In this document: piece after piece, positions 36,901 through 45,481 of the stretch | How positions within the stretch are numbered: the stretch's first letter is position 1 | Layout of the letters: each line of letters opens with the position of its first letter | NCBI GenBank assembly: GCA_964501265.1 | Contig: CAZCSK010000002.1 | Span: 62,001-126,000 of the forward strand | Direction of reading: 5' to 3' | Length of the DNA stretch: 64,000 nucleotides | Origin: CAZCSK01 sp964501265 | Lineage (GTDB): Bacteria > Actinomycetota > CADDZG01 > JAHWKV01 | Position numbers and translations under genes: made by a program | The notes under the pieces: model-generated | What the model saw: only the letters and a program-made list of their open reading frames with translations | Told to the model about the DNA's origin: nothing | Databases searched by the model: none

Positions 36901-37184
36901 GAGTTTCTCAGCGCGTAGGCAAGAACGATTCCGGCGATTCCCGCGATTCCCGCGTAAACTCTTCCGGCCGCACCTTCAAAAACGCCCCCAACCATGACGG
37001 CGGACGCAAGGACCGAGCAACTCACTACGAATGCAAGCCTCGCTGGGGGCTGCTCGAGCTCTTGAGCTTCGGAATCTAGATCTTCATTCAGATCGGGTTC
37101 TTCGGAATCGATTTGGCCACTCGCCTCTTCCTCAAGCGAGGATTCGATGACTCCTTCCTGAAGCTTGTCGACGTCAATGGCCAT
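33909..37184 (-). CDS. transglutaminase-like membrane protein (TgpA type) with lost catalytic triad
   Basis: A 1091-residue protein. An acidic N-terminus is followed by several membrane helices (about 50-260), a domain containing a transglutaminase-like core (about 440-550), another helix near 590-615, a DUF4129-like helical segment (about 640-720), a last helix near 760-790 and an outer C-terminal domain. The core motifs read EGSPFEIVAAQAMMARWAGVPSRIAYGF and VTFVEVFFPGYKWLPVIGTP. In active relatives these are GxCExFA, HAWVEV and DPT. Cys, His and Asp are all missing, so it is probably a structural or binding protein. It is the first gene of a tight operon with the Liv transporter. The start is taken as ATG 37184, although no clear ribosome-binding site is seen. 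Confidence 0.78.
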   Translation of the reverse strand: MAIDVDKLQEGVIESSLEEEASGQIDSEEPDLNEDLDSEAQELEQPPARLAFVVSCSVLASAVMVGGVFEGAAGRVYAGIAGIAGIVLAYALRNSKRPLITNLAIFVGLFAIGLLLTAPFGLNNLPELRAHVLKAAASGDVLRPPVPFNPGWAAILGWLMGTAGFLAAWTAIVIRRPSIGLLLPLPVAAVAAVSIPKDAQIPSGIGALVLFAVGLGLLSSTQTRGETGEKSSLAFEARRAMRSIPMIAGITVILYLLAQSQLLFPKPIFDPTQEPQKPKTVPLSEVQDRVLFEVESSISGPWRIGVLDVYDGKDWRLPPFAQNKLKEVSRSGVVDKDLVQGIKARFTVAGLGGAVLPGIPSIVSVVAEGPALSYDSRNGNIRVTQGQVTAGLRYAVTAATLPSVEQLRAITNDVPKSVKSFLEIPPPPSAVVDLLSKAPKTSKWDAFDYLRTFLLDNVVATGAGVPKSVTPDTVQDLIAGSKEGSPFEIVAAQAMMARWAGVPSRIAYGFDGGDLIDGRLQVRPRNGVTFVEVFFPGYKWLPVIGTPKQAKASLGNDQEQLNDPNVLPSEDIAVQLSLPVVVAPDSIFLKQVRTGALVAIVFLLLAFLVYLSYPLVQKGLVRSRRRSSALEMGIRGRIALAYGEWRDIASDFGFSHPSETPLMFRKRFLEDEEHTQLAWLATRGLWGDLQNDLTPEHATAAEELSRALRRRLAQVQPPASRLVAKFSRISLRSPFAAGIDLYRSRKNAPAAAPSRTRRRVYLLGALSGTAAVCTILVALAVIAVPLGAPSAGVRSFQSEIAFGVKPPVAAAPTQSAPIFIPQPADDFSFFPNPFPRPAPVPIVDNSICPAAALNEFPDKEAGVNVEQKPTLGIYRWQRSGSQTIGGKTTVFSGFERRAVRRVTDIANAVYDPASTQPKMSYSFEVVRVFDNGTKEIRGFRVNTAAVTQDPERGLSLVKIENVAANGTVDPVFTPAQGQGLLLFPLPVTAGGAFSGSSVDPTNGIRAEITGQVVRREQVDACGDLMAGWSTNTTLTFTGLESANYKYNFVVAPQYGAFIIMESLDGSVTGGTEKSQFTLGQVDPSPLTSDLK

Positions 37185-37342
37185 GGTGTGGCATCATTTC
37201 GAGGTTGCTAAGATCGACTTCGAATGATCAATCGGCTCCAACATTTTCACCATTCTAGGTCGAATTCCCCAACCTAACATCAGGACACTGAGTTGCGGCT
37301 TCTAAAAGGTGCGAGACTGAAAGTCAACGCGAGACCGGCACC

Positions 37343-39007
37343 TCACCTACACGGCTGGGTCTTGTCGAAGAAAGCGTGTTCTCGACTGGGCCAGAGTCCC
37401 GGAGCCCATCGTGCGCCACGCTCAATGAAGCAAAACTGTCCGCGGCCTACCCCGACCCCTTCATTATTACTAGTTTGATCCCACCACAAGAGTGCGACGT
37501 CATCCACCATTGTGTAGTCGTTTAAGAATCCTGCTGATGCTTGCCAGTAGGGAGCCCGCGCGGCCCCAGGATTGGGGAACTTCGCGCCCTGCAAGCCCTT
37601 CTCGAACGACTGGGGTGTTAGTCGCGGTCCCGCCATTTGAATCCCTGAGGCGAGTAACAGAAGTTGGTTATATGGTCCGCTCATGAGAGGATGCTGATTT
37701 CCTAACACCGAGTAGTTCTGATCCGTTTCTCGGACGGCCCAATACCAGGGTTCTTGCGAGTAGGGCTTCAGTTTGTTGACGGATAGCAGTCCGAATACAT
37801 GGCCATTCTGCCTGTCGGACATGTTTGCCGCTACCTCAACTTCCCTCTCGTCCAACGCCAGCCCGCCCAATATCCACTCCGGTTGATAACGGGCGTTGTC
37901 TGCCGCGGCAGCCATTTCGCGAATGCTGTCCATTCCGCAGAGACACAGCAGGGACGTAACGCCCGTCCGACTCAGCTCGGTCATGACGAGCGTTTGAGAA
38001 GAAACGTCGCCGCCGTTTGGAAACTCCGCTACCCGCGACTCAACACCACAGTCGGCCAACTGGGATGACATTCCTTGAGCGTCTGGGACGCTGGATCCTG
38101 GTCGGCGGGCCAACAAGATTGCGAACTTACGGCGATTGGCTGAAATGTCAAGCCCACCATATTTCGCAGGCAGATCGGCGAGTGACTTGCAGACGAATTC
38201 AGATCGATTCCTGGTCAGCTGGTCCAGATCGGGGCCATAGTTCCATTGATACGGTCGGTTAGCCCGATAGTCCTCGGCTCCCCGAAGACTTGCAGATCCG
38301 TGAACGCTCAGAATCTGGCGCCTGGCAAGCTCGTCATCAAACGCAGAAGAGTCATCGTTCATTTCGCTTATTGTTGTCGAGGCGAATGCGCCAGCCTCCT
38401 CGTCGACTCTTGTTGCCGTGGCTCGCTGCCCAGCAGGGTCCGTTCTGCTTCCCGCGAGTCGGACTGGAACGATCAGAATCTTCCGGCCGTAAAACTCGAA
38501 TCGCCTATTGAAAAAATCGACTAACTTCCCGAAGCTATTCTCAGTCATGGTGGCGTTGCCTGGGACGGCTATCACGATTTGGTCGCGCGTCACACCTTTC
38601 GAAGTGGAACCGCCGTTGTCACCTTCGAAATAGTTGACGCATGGCGGAGATTGAGGGTCCTCGATTTGACGTGGTGGATCACCAACGCAACGACGCACGC
38701 GGGCCTTTTCGACAACTCGTTTCGGCGGGGATATCTCTGCGGGTGAACCACCCTCGCAGAGTTGCCCTGCAAGGCAAACTCCACCGGCACCTCCAGCCCC
38801 AAACTGGCTGGATTGCTGCGCGGGAGAATCCTCAATCCGCTCGACGGCCTGCGGGGCAAACTCGGAAACCGAAGGGGGAGATGGGGGTACAACGACCAGT
38901 GCAATTGCGGCGACCACCAGCAGAATCAAGCTCGCGATTGATGCGTAGGCAATAGTGACGGCCTTCGATTGACGCTTGCGACTACCTGAATGACGTCTCT
39001 GTTTCAA
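37343..39007 (-). CDS. membrane-anchored substrate-binding protein, subfamily A
   Basis: A 554-residue protein read from TTG 39007, giving MKQRRHSGSRKRQSKAV and the usual anchor and PPSPPSVSEFAPQA linker. RRCVGDPPRQIEDPQSPPC, then STSKGVTRDQIVIAV, begin the binding domain. GVTSLLCLCG contains the C-x-C motif and YQPEWILGG follows. It ends GLWPSREHAFFDKTQPCR. The gene lies 158 bases upstream of the Tgp-Liv operon on the same strand and could supply that importer's binding protein. It is divergent from the S9 gene at 39046. Confidence 0.8.
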   Translation of the reverse strand: MKQRRHSGSRKRQSKAVTIAYASIASLILLVVAAIALVVVPPSPPSVSEFAPQAVERIEDSPAQQSSQFGAGGAGGVCLAGQLCEGGSPAEISPPKRVVEKARVRRCVGDPPRQIEDPQSPPCVNYFEGDNGGSTSKGVTRDQIVIAVPGNATMTENSFGKLVDFFNRRFEFYGRKILIVPVRLAGSRTDPAGQRATATRVDEEAGAFASTTISEMNDDSSAFDDELARRQILSVHGSASLRGAEDYRANRPYQWNYGPDLDQLTRNRSEFVCKSLADLPAKYGGLDISANRRKFAILLARRPGSSVPDAQGMSSQLADCGVESRVAEFPNGGDVSSQTLVMTELSRTGVTSLLCLCGMDSIREMAAAADNARYQPEWILGGLALDEREVEVAANMSDRQNGHVFGLLSVNKLKPYSQEPWYWAVRETDQNYSVLGNQHPLMSGPYNQLLLLASGIQMAGPRLTPQSFEKGLQGAKFPNPGAARAPYWQASAGFLNDYTMVDDVALLWWDQTSNNEGVGVGRGQFCFIERGARWAPGLWPSREHAFFDKTQPCR

Positions 39008-39045
39008 TGCTGCTAGCCTACTTCACCGATGAGGCTCATAAATTT

Positions 39046-41292
39046 ATGACATCCAAACTGAAGCTGGCAATAACCAGGAAGCTGACCTTCGAAGACCTAT
39101 TGAAGGTGAGAACTCCCTTGGCCTCAGATCGTGCGACATTGTCCCCGGACGGGCGCTACCTGGCCGCGACTCTCGAGCTGGATGCCGAAGTTCATGACGA
39201 ACCTCGTAGTCGGCGTAACAACGCTGTCTCTGGGTCACAAATATGGCTGATCGATCTTGAAGATGGCGCCAGCTCTCCTATAAGCGAGGCTGGTACTAGT
39301 GGATGGCGACCGAGATGGAGTCTCAACGGCTCGCGACTAGCCTTCTACACTGGCACCGAAGACGGTGCGAGGCTCTGTGGTTGGGAACGCAAGACGGGGG
39401 AAACCAGGGTCCTCTCCGAACACTGCGTAGACAACTTAGTCGGCCTCGACGAACCGATGTGGTTGGACGACTCTCGGATCATGATCCGAATCAAGCGCGG
39501 GCGGGGTTCAGAAGTTGCCAAATCCCGCTCCGAAGGCTCAGTCTCTCCGGTCGGCCCCACGGTCAACGTCCTATCGGTATCGCCGCGGAACGGTCCCGGG
39601 GTACAGGGAATGGCGGTTCTTCAAAAGGACAAGTATCCCGATCTTGGAGTCGTGAACTTCGACACGGGAGATACCCAGATGATATTGCGGGATTTTCCTT
39701 TCCAAGCTGCTTGGGCATCCAAAGATGGTACCTGGGTGGCTTTGCTCTCCCTACCCAAAGCGGAGTATCTAAATCAATATCGGTTCGTTAGCGATCTTTT
39801 CATGATGTCTGCCTCTGGAGGGGCCCCGAAGCTTGTGGTTGAAGACCTTGCCGCGGATGGAGCGAGCGGAGGATATGCCGGCAGATTGCTCTGGTCACCG
39901 GATTCTAGACACCTAGCATTTCTGCACAACGGCAAGATCCTTCTGCTGGATCCGACGAAGGACGGCGCGCGTACACTGGTCCCCGGGCACTCGTTTGGAA
40001 CAACCAGTCTCATGTGGCACCCTTCGCACCCCTATCTGTTTGCTTACGGCGGCGTTGCGATTGGCGATTCTCCACGCGAAACGCAGCTGATCAGGATTGC
40101 CGTGTCAGAGGATGAGGGGACGGCCCCAGTACGGCTTCAGCTTCCGAAAGTCGGTCTCCGATTCCTGCGGTCCAGCCGGTCAGGCGCGCTCGCGATCGCG
40201 GAGGATCGAAGGTGTCTGGCTGCATCCGTAAATCCAGGAACCAAAGATGCTGAAGTTTGGAGGATCGACCTCGATGGAGGGGAACCCTTGCAGTTGCTGT
40301 CAGAAAAGGGTCGACTTCACGTGGGAGGCGGCCTGAGCGATGTCTCGGACGACGGTGCGACGATCGTAATCGCCAAAGAAAGCAGTCTGCATCCACCGGA
40401 GTTTTGCACGGCTGACCATGAGTTCCAGGACATCCGGGAGGTTACGAACCTCAACCCTCACTTGAGCGATGTCAAGCTGGTAGAGACCAGAACGATAACT
40501 TGGCGAACCAATGAGGGAACGGAGATCGGAGGCGCTCTCATGCTTCCTCCGGACATATCCAGCCCACCCTTGGTAGTCATGGTTTATCCAGGTGCGTCGA
40601 TGTCGGGCTCTGCGTACAACTGGAATGAGAGTCTTGGAATGATCTCCTCGCAGCTGCTAGCCGCTAACGGTTACGGCGTCTTTTTCCCTGACCTGCCGAT
40701 GGGAGATGGACGGGATCCGGGAAGAGCTATGTGCGGAGCTCTCCTGCCGGGAATCAACGAGGTTGTTCGTCTAGGTCTGGCCGACGGAACCCGGGTGGGC
40801 CTTATGGGCCAGAGTGCTGGTGGATACGCAGTAAATCTGCTAGTGGCCGAGACCTCTCGCTTCAAGGCAGCCATAAGTGTGAATGGGGTGAGCAACCTAT
40901 CCAGCTTCTTCGGACATTTGATAACTCAATCCGATGGTTCACCATTTACGTACGGAGCATTCTTCAGTCGGGGGCGGACAGGAGGGACTCCGTCTGAGAA
41001 GCCGTTGCAGTACCTGGCCCAGTCACCGGTGTTTTCTCTCGACAAGGTCACGACCCCGCTGCTACTCGTGAGCGGGCTGGGTGATGAGCTTGCCGCCGGC
41101 CAGATGGCCGAGATGTATGTCGGGCTTGCGTCCCTTGAGAAAGAGGTCACGCTACTTAGGTACGAAGACGAAGGACACGTTCCGACTGAGTGGAGTATTC
41201 ACAATCGCCGGGACGTCACAGAACGCATCATCGCTTGGTTCGATCGTTGGCTGTGCGCTGAGGATGAGTCCGACTCAGTGCTTGGGGCTTAA
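39046..41292 (+). CDS. S9-family serine peptidase (long type)
   Basis: The frame is open from ATG 39007, but that codon coincides with the start of the divergent SBP. ATG 39046 gives MTSKLKLAITRKLTFEDLL, which matches the start of paralogues better, and 748 residues. Propeller blades include SPDGRYLAATL and WSPDSRHLAFL. The hydrolase domain has Ser590 (GQSAGG), Asp680 (GLGDEL) and His711 (DEGHVP), an intact triad. It is most like 46015 and 24350. Its 3' end converges on PepN across a short stretch that holds a footprint of a lipoprotein gene. Confidence 0.9.
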   Translation: MTSKLKLAITRKLTFEDLLKVRTPLASDRATLSPDGRYLAATLELDAEVHDEPRSRRNNAVSGSQIWLIDLEDGASSPISEAGTSGWRPRWSLNGSRLAFYTGTEDGARLCGWERKTGETRVLSEHCVDNLVGLDEPMWLDDSRIMIRIKRGRGSEVAKSRSEGSVSPVGPTVNVLSVSPRNGPGVQGMAVLQKDKYPDLGVVNFDTGDTQMILRDFPFQAAWASKDGTWVALLSLPKAEYLNQYRFVSDLFMMSASGGAPKLVVEDLAADGASGGYAGRLLWSPDSRHLAFLHNGKILLLDPTKDGARTLVPGHSFGTTSLMWHPSHPYLFAYGGVAIGDSPRETQLIRIAVSEDEGTAPVRLQLPKVGLRFLRSSRSGALAIAEDRRCLAASVNPGTKDAEVWRIDLDGGEPLQLLSEKGRLHVGGGLSDVSDDGATIVIAKESSLHPPEFCTADHEFQDIREVTNLNPHLSDVKLVETRTITWRTNEGTEIGGALMLPPDISSPPLVVMVYPGASMSGSAYNWNESLGMISSQLLAANGYGVFFPDLPMGDGRDPGRAMCGALLPGINEVVRLGLADGTRVGLMGQSAGGYAVNLLVAETSRFKAAISVNGVSNLSSFFGHLITQSDGSPFTYGAFFSRGRTGGTPSEKPLQYLAQSPVFSLDKVTTPLLLVSGLGDELAAGQMAEMYVGLASLEKEVTLLRYEDEGHVPTEWSIHNRRDVTERIIAWFDRWLCAEDESDSVLGA

Positions 41293-41313
41293 GACTGGAG
41301 TTCCCCTCGTTTT

Positions 41314-41342
41314 ATCAGCTCCAATCCTCGACCCTCCCTTAT
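41314..41342 (-). pseudogene. 29-base footprint of a lipoprotein gene
   Basis: These 29 bases match 26682-26710, inside the lipoprotein gene, with only two changes. On the minus strand both read I-R-(K/E)-G-(Q/R)-G-L-E-L-I. The footprint lies between the convergent S9 and PepN genes and overlaps the PepN stop codon. A deletion that removed most of a lipoprotein gene copy would leave such a scar. Confidence 0.6.
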
Positions 41343-43900
41343 TTCGTCTGGGCATCCTTCGCCCTGGCTTTCAATGATCTAAGCAACCCATCCTTTGCCT
41401 CCAGTAGCGTCCGGCGCAAAGGAAACGGAGGGTCGTTATCTTTTATGTAGGAGTCAATCCTTTTCACTACTCCTTCTTCCACGACGTTGCCGGGAAACAT
41501 GCCGCCGGCGAACAATCGCGAGACTTCAGGCTGGCGTGTCTCCCAAATCCGAGGCAACTCCTCGAAGAATTTTTCTACATAAGGCCTAATGAGCTCCACT
41601 TGGTCGTGCCTTTTGAAACCTCCTGCGACTGAACGAAGAGTTGCCAGCGGCTGCTTGTCGTCCTCAACGAACGTTGCCCATCCTTCTGCCTTTGCTTCTG
41701 GCGTGGGTTTGGCTACCCGACAAGAGATCGCATTGCGTTTGCCCATGTCGGTTGGGTCCGCTTTCAGTTCCGTGTCGATGAGTGCGTCGTCAGCATTGCC
41801 GGTGCCTACCAGTGCGCCGATGATGTGCCATCTGAGACCAATGTCTACTGCGAGACCATCGATGCTCGCCGTCCCGTCAAGCAAGTTCTGTAAAAGCTGG
41901 ATATGTCGCGGGCTTCGGGCGGCGCCTATGAAAGCGCCCGCCCATGCTCTTTGAAGATCGCTCCCGGGACTTGCCTTCATTAGTTCGCGGTGTGCGGAAT
42001 CTGCAAGCTGCTCAAGGGCATTCGTGCAGTTGGCTGGATCGCCAAAGGTGACAACCGCACTCGAAGCATTGCCGAGGAGACCCTGCACAACGTCGATCTC
42101 TGTTTCTCCATGGACGTTTGTGAGGACCATCTGCAAGTAGTCCCGAGCTCGCATCTGCGCATCTCGCACCATGCTCCACGTAGCTGACCAACAAAGAGCT
42201 CTGGGCAGAGACTCAGTGATTTGTCCTCCGCGTTGGACGACCGTTTCCAACGATCGGAAGTCCAGACGAATCTTTGTGTAAGCAAGGTCATCGTCGTTAA
42301 GCAGAATTAACGCTGGACGTTTCGTCCCAATGAGTGCAGGTACGCTGGTTCGCGAACCGACTGCGTCCAGTTCAACGCGATCGACGCGCACAAGCCGTCC
42401 GTCCTGATCGTCGTACAGCCCGATTGCAATCCGATGCGATCGAAGCGTCGGCCAATCTTCGGGAGCCTCTTGAACGAGATGGAAGGATTTGATCTTTTCG
42501 CTGATACCCGATCCCTGGGTATCGAAGGAAGCAAACATTGTGTTTACGCCCGCAGACTCCAGCCATTCTTTTGACCAGACCTGCAGATCGCGGCCCGAAG
42601 TCTCTTCAAGAGGCTTCAGGAAATCGTCTAGATCTGTGTTGCCGAATGCGTGCTTGACGAAATAATTACGAATTCCCTCGTCGAACGCCTCTCTTCCCAC
42701 CCATGCCACCAGTTGCTTTAGAACTGAAGCTCCTTTTGAATATGTGATTCCATCGAAATTGGAATTTGTGGATTCGATGTCGGGGATGTCCGCAACTATT
42801 GGGTGAGTTGTCGGTAGTTGATCCTGAGCATAAGCGTTGCCCTTAGACCCTTGCGCGAACCCAGTCCATGCCTGCTTGAACCGAGTCGCTTCCGCTACTG
42901 CCAAAGTTCCCTGATAAGTGGCAAAACTCTCGTTCAGCCAAAGATCGTCCCACCATTTCATCGTCACCAGGTCGCCGAACCACATGTGGGCCATTTCGTG
43001 CAGGATGGTCCCAGCTCGGCCCTGGCGGCTTGCCTCCGTGACCCGTGATCGATAAATCATGCTTTCATTGAACGTGACAGCACCGGCATTTTCCATCGCT
43101 CCCGCGTTGAATTCCGGCACAAAGAGCTGGTCGTACTTGCCAAATGGGTAAGGGTACGCGAATGCCTCTTCGAAGAAATCGAAGCCCTGTTTGGTAATTT
43201 CAAAAATCTCTTCCGCATCTGGCTCAAGGTATTGCAAGAGCGATTTGCGACAGTACAGCCCCAAATCGATTTGGCCATGTTTATTGCGAAGAACTTCGAA
43301 TGGACCGGCGACGATCGCTGTGATGTAAGTGGACATGATTTTCGTAGTTTCAAATCTCCAGACTCCACCTTCGGTTGGTGAGGGCTTTTGATTTGGAGGT
43401 GTGCAGCAAATGACCTCCCATCCCGCGGGGGCGGTTACTGAAAAATCGAAGGTAGCTTTTATGTCGGGCTGATCGAAGCAAGGGAAAACTCGGTTGGCAT
43501 CGAATGGCTCGAACTGAGTGTGCAGGTAGACGGAACCGTCGATGGGATCAACGAAACGGTGAACACCCGTCCCCGTATTCATGTAGGAGCTCTGGCTTGA
43601 GACCCTGATTTCGTTTCGTTCCGCCAGATCTGTGAGTTGAATTCTGTAGCCATCGAAACAGGATGTTTCTAGATTCCGTCCATTCAATGTGATAGAGGTG
43701 ACCTCGGCGCCCGTGTAATCAAGAAAAGTAGAAGACCCTTGCGGAGAAGAGAACGCTACGAGGGTCTCACAGCCAAATGTTGTTTCCCCTTGAGTGAAGT
43801 CTAAGGCGACATCGTAGGTGGTTTCCGAAATGACGCCGGCGCGGGTACGCGCCTCTTCTCGGGTGAGGTTATTAAGCTTGCCCGCTGCAACCTTAGTCAT
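41339..43900 (-). CDS. pepN: aminopeptidase N (M1 family)
   Basis: A zinc aminopeptidase of 853 residues when started at ATG 43900, which has GAGAGGTGG upstream; the GTG 43912 start adds four residues. In that longer numbering the substrate-binding GAMEN lies at 271-275, the zinc motif HEMAHMWFGDLVT begins at 305 and the second zinc ligand Glu is in WLNESFA near 328. The C-terminal helical domain resembles the ERAP1-like domain. It removes N-terminal residues from peptides in the cytoplasm. It follows the PepA gene on the same strand, 70 bases on, and ends the catabolic run. Confidence 0.95.
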   Translation of the reverse strand: MTKVAAGKLNNLTREEARTRAGVISETTYDVALDFTQGETTFGCETLVAFSSPQGSSTFLDYTGAEVTSITLNGRNLETSCFDGYRIQLTDLAERNEIRVSSQSSYMNTGTGVHRFVDPIDGSVYLHTQFEPFDANRVFPCFDQPDIKATFDFSVTAPAGWEVICCTPPNQKPSPTEGGVWRFETTKIMSTYITAIVAGPFEVLRNKHGQIDLGLYCRKSLLQYLEPDAEEIFEITKQGFDFFEEAFAYPYPFGKYDQLFVPEFNAGAMENAGAVTFNESMIYRSRVTEASRQGRAGTILHEMAHMWFGDLVTMKWWDDLWLNESFATYQGTLAVAEATRFKQAWTGFAQGSKGNAYAQDQLPTTHPIVADIPDIESTNSNFDGITYSKGASVLKQLVAWVGREAFDEGIRNYFVKHAFGNTDLDDFLKPLEETSGRDLQVWSKEWLESAGVNTMFASFDTQGSGISEKIKSFHLVQEAPEDWPTLRSHRIAIGLYDDQDGRLVRVDRVELDAVGSRTSVPALIGTKRPALILLNDDDLAYTKIRLDFRSLETVVQRGGQITESLPRALCWSATWSMVRDAQMRARDYLQMVLTNVHGETEIDVVQGLLGNASSAVVTFGDPANCTNALEQLADSAHRELMKASPGSDLQRAWAGAFIGAARSPRHIQLLQNLLDGTASIDGLAVDIGLRWHIIGALVGTGNADDALIDTELKADPTDMGKRNAISCRVAKPTPEAKAEGWATFVEDDKQPLATLRSVAGGFKRHDQVELIRPYVEKFFEELPRIWETRQPEVSRLFAGGMFPGNVVEEGVVKRIDSYIKDNDPPFPLRRTLLEAKDGLLRSLKARAKDAQTK

Positions 43901-43970
43901 GCACTTATCCACCTCTCGCTAGATTCTAGGTTCTCTCGCTCAAGTTTTCTTCGGATAACTGGTCGGATTC

Positions 43971-45422
43971 TCAGCGTTGAGCGCGGTTCTCAATCCAATC
44001 TATCAACAGGCGCGTCCCAAAACCTGTGGCTCCCTTAGCAATGTGACCTTCGGGCTTATCGGCCCGAGAGGTCCCTGCAATGTCGACATGAACCCAGGGA
44101 GTTTCTCCGACGAAATCTCGAAGAAAGAGGGCGCCGAAAATCGAACTGGCGCCAGCCTCGCCGGTGTTCTTTATGTCGGCCACATCACTATCCATCAATG
44201 GGCGCAAATCGTCGAGCAGAGGCATTTCCCAAACTCGCTCACCGGTTCGGGCTGAAGCTGCAGCTATCTCTTTGGCGAGGCGAGGTTCGCTGGCAAAAAA
44301 ACCTGCAACCTTTCTTCCCAGAGCCACCACTATTCCACCAGTCAGTGTTGCAAAATCGATCATCGCGTCCGGCCTCTGCTGAGTCATCCAGGCCAGCGCA
44401 TCTGCCAGGACCAGCCGCCCTTCAGCATCTGTGTTGAGAACCTCGGAGGTCCGGCCCCCGAAGTGACGAATGATGTCTCCGGGCTTGACCGCTCTACCGC
44501 CGGGCATGTTCTCCGCAATGGGCATTGCCGCCACGACCTTGATCTTGGGCTTTAGGGCGGGGAGGGCACACATTGCTGCGATAACGTCTGCCGCTCCCGA
44601 GCAGTCGGTTTTCATGTTTCCCATACCATCGGCCGGCTTCAAGGAGAGACCTCCGGAATCGAAAGTGATTCCCTTTCCGATGGCTCCCAAAAATCCCTTT
44701 GCTCCTCGCGGTTCATATTTAAGAATGAGGAAACGAGGCGGGACTGCGCTGCCTTGGCCTACAGTTAAGACGCCGTTGAGGCCCTGCTTCTTGATCTCTT
44801 TCTCATCGAGGATCTCTACCGCCAAACCGACCGATTCGGCCCTTTGCCTTCCAGCCTCCGCAAACTCGGCTGGACTGCGCATTCCGGCAGGAGTATTGAT
44901 CAGGTCTCTCGCCCAAGTTACGGCATCACCGATGACGCGGCCGCGCTCGATCTCGTCGGCGGTGGACTTGCCGGTCAAAATAACCCTCTTGGTAACCGGT
45001 CCATCCGACTTCGACTTGAACTTGTTGAATGTATAGGCGCCCAGGAGAAATCCTTCAACCGCAGCCTGGGGTCCACCCGATACTCCGTCACCAAGATCTA
45101 ATGCGACCGTTTCGTAGTTGGCGCAATAACGGGCCGCCTCGCCCACAGCTCTGCGCACCTCGTCGGGAGTAGTCCTTGGACCTCCCAGTCCGACAGCAAC
45201 GACAGTCGCAGCAGGAATCCGGCCAAAAGTCGGAATCACCGCTGCATCTCCTACCTTTGCCTTGAACTTCATGCGATCCAAGTGCTGGGCCAGCCCTCCG
45301 TCTAGAGCGTTGTCCACCTGAGCCCCCCGCTTCGAAAGCTTTATCCCTTCGCGGACACCAATAACAACGACATCGGCCTTTGCATGAATCAGCGGGACAT
45401 CTGAGCGTTCGACTGCAGTCAT
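43971..45422 (-). CDS. pepA: leucyl aminopeptidase (M17 family)
   Basis: A 483-residue enzyme of normal M17 length. The signature NTDAEGRL is at about 330-337. The metal and catalytic residues are visible: Lys250 and Asp255 in GKGITFDSGGLSLKP, Lys262, Asp273 in KTDCSGAADV, Asp332 and Glu334. It forms a hexamer that removes N-terminal residues in the cytoplasm using two metal ions. It lies between the SBP/S9 chimera and PepN on the minus strand and fits the last steps of peptide breakdown. Confidence 0.95.
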   Translation of the reverse strand: MTAVERSDVPLIHAKADVVVIGVREGIKLSKRGAQVDNALDGGLAQHLDRMKFKAKVGDAAVIPTFGRIPAATVVAVGLGGPRTTPDEVRRAVGEAARYCANYETVALDLGDGVSGGPQAAVEGFLLGAYTFNKFKSKSDGPVTKRVILTGKSTADEIERGRVIGDAVTWARDLINTPAGMRSPAEFAEAGRQRAESVGLAVEILDEKEIKKQGLNGVLTVGQGSAVPPRFLILKYEPRGAKGFLGAIGKGITFDSGGLSLKPADGMGNMKTDCSGAADVIAAMCALPALKPKIKVVAAMPIAENMPGGRAVKPGDIIRHFGGRTSEVLNTDAEGRLVLADALAWMTQQRPDAMIDFATLTGGIVVALGRKVAGFFASEPRLAKEIAAASARTGERVWEMPLLDDLRPLMDSDVADIKNTGEAGASSIFGALFLRDFVGETPWVHVDIAGTSRADKPEGHIAKGATGFGTRLLIDWIENRAQR

Positions 45423-45481
45423 GTTTCCTCCAAATATTGATCTAGATGAGATTGTTGGAGTCTATCGTCCGGCGATTCGCC

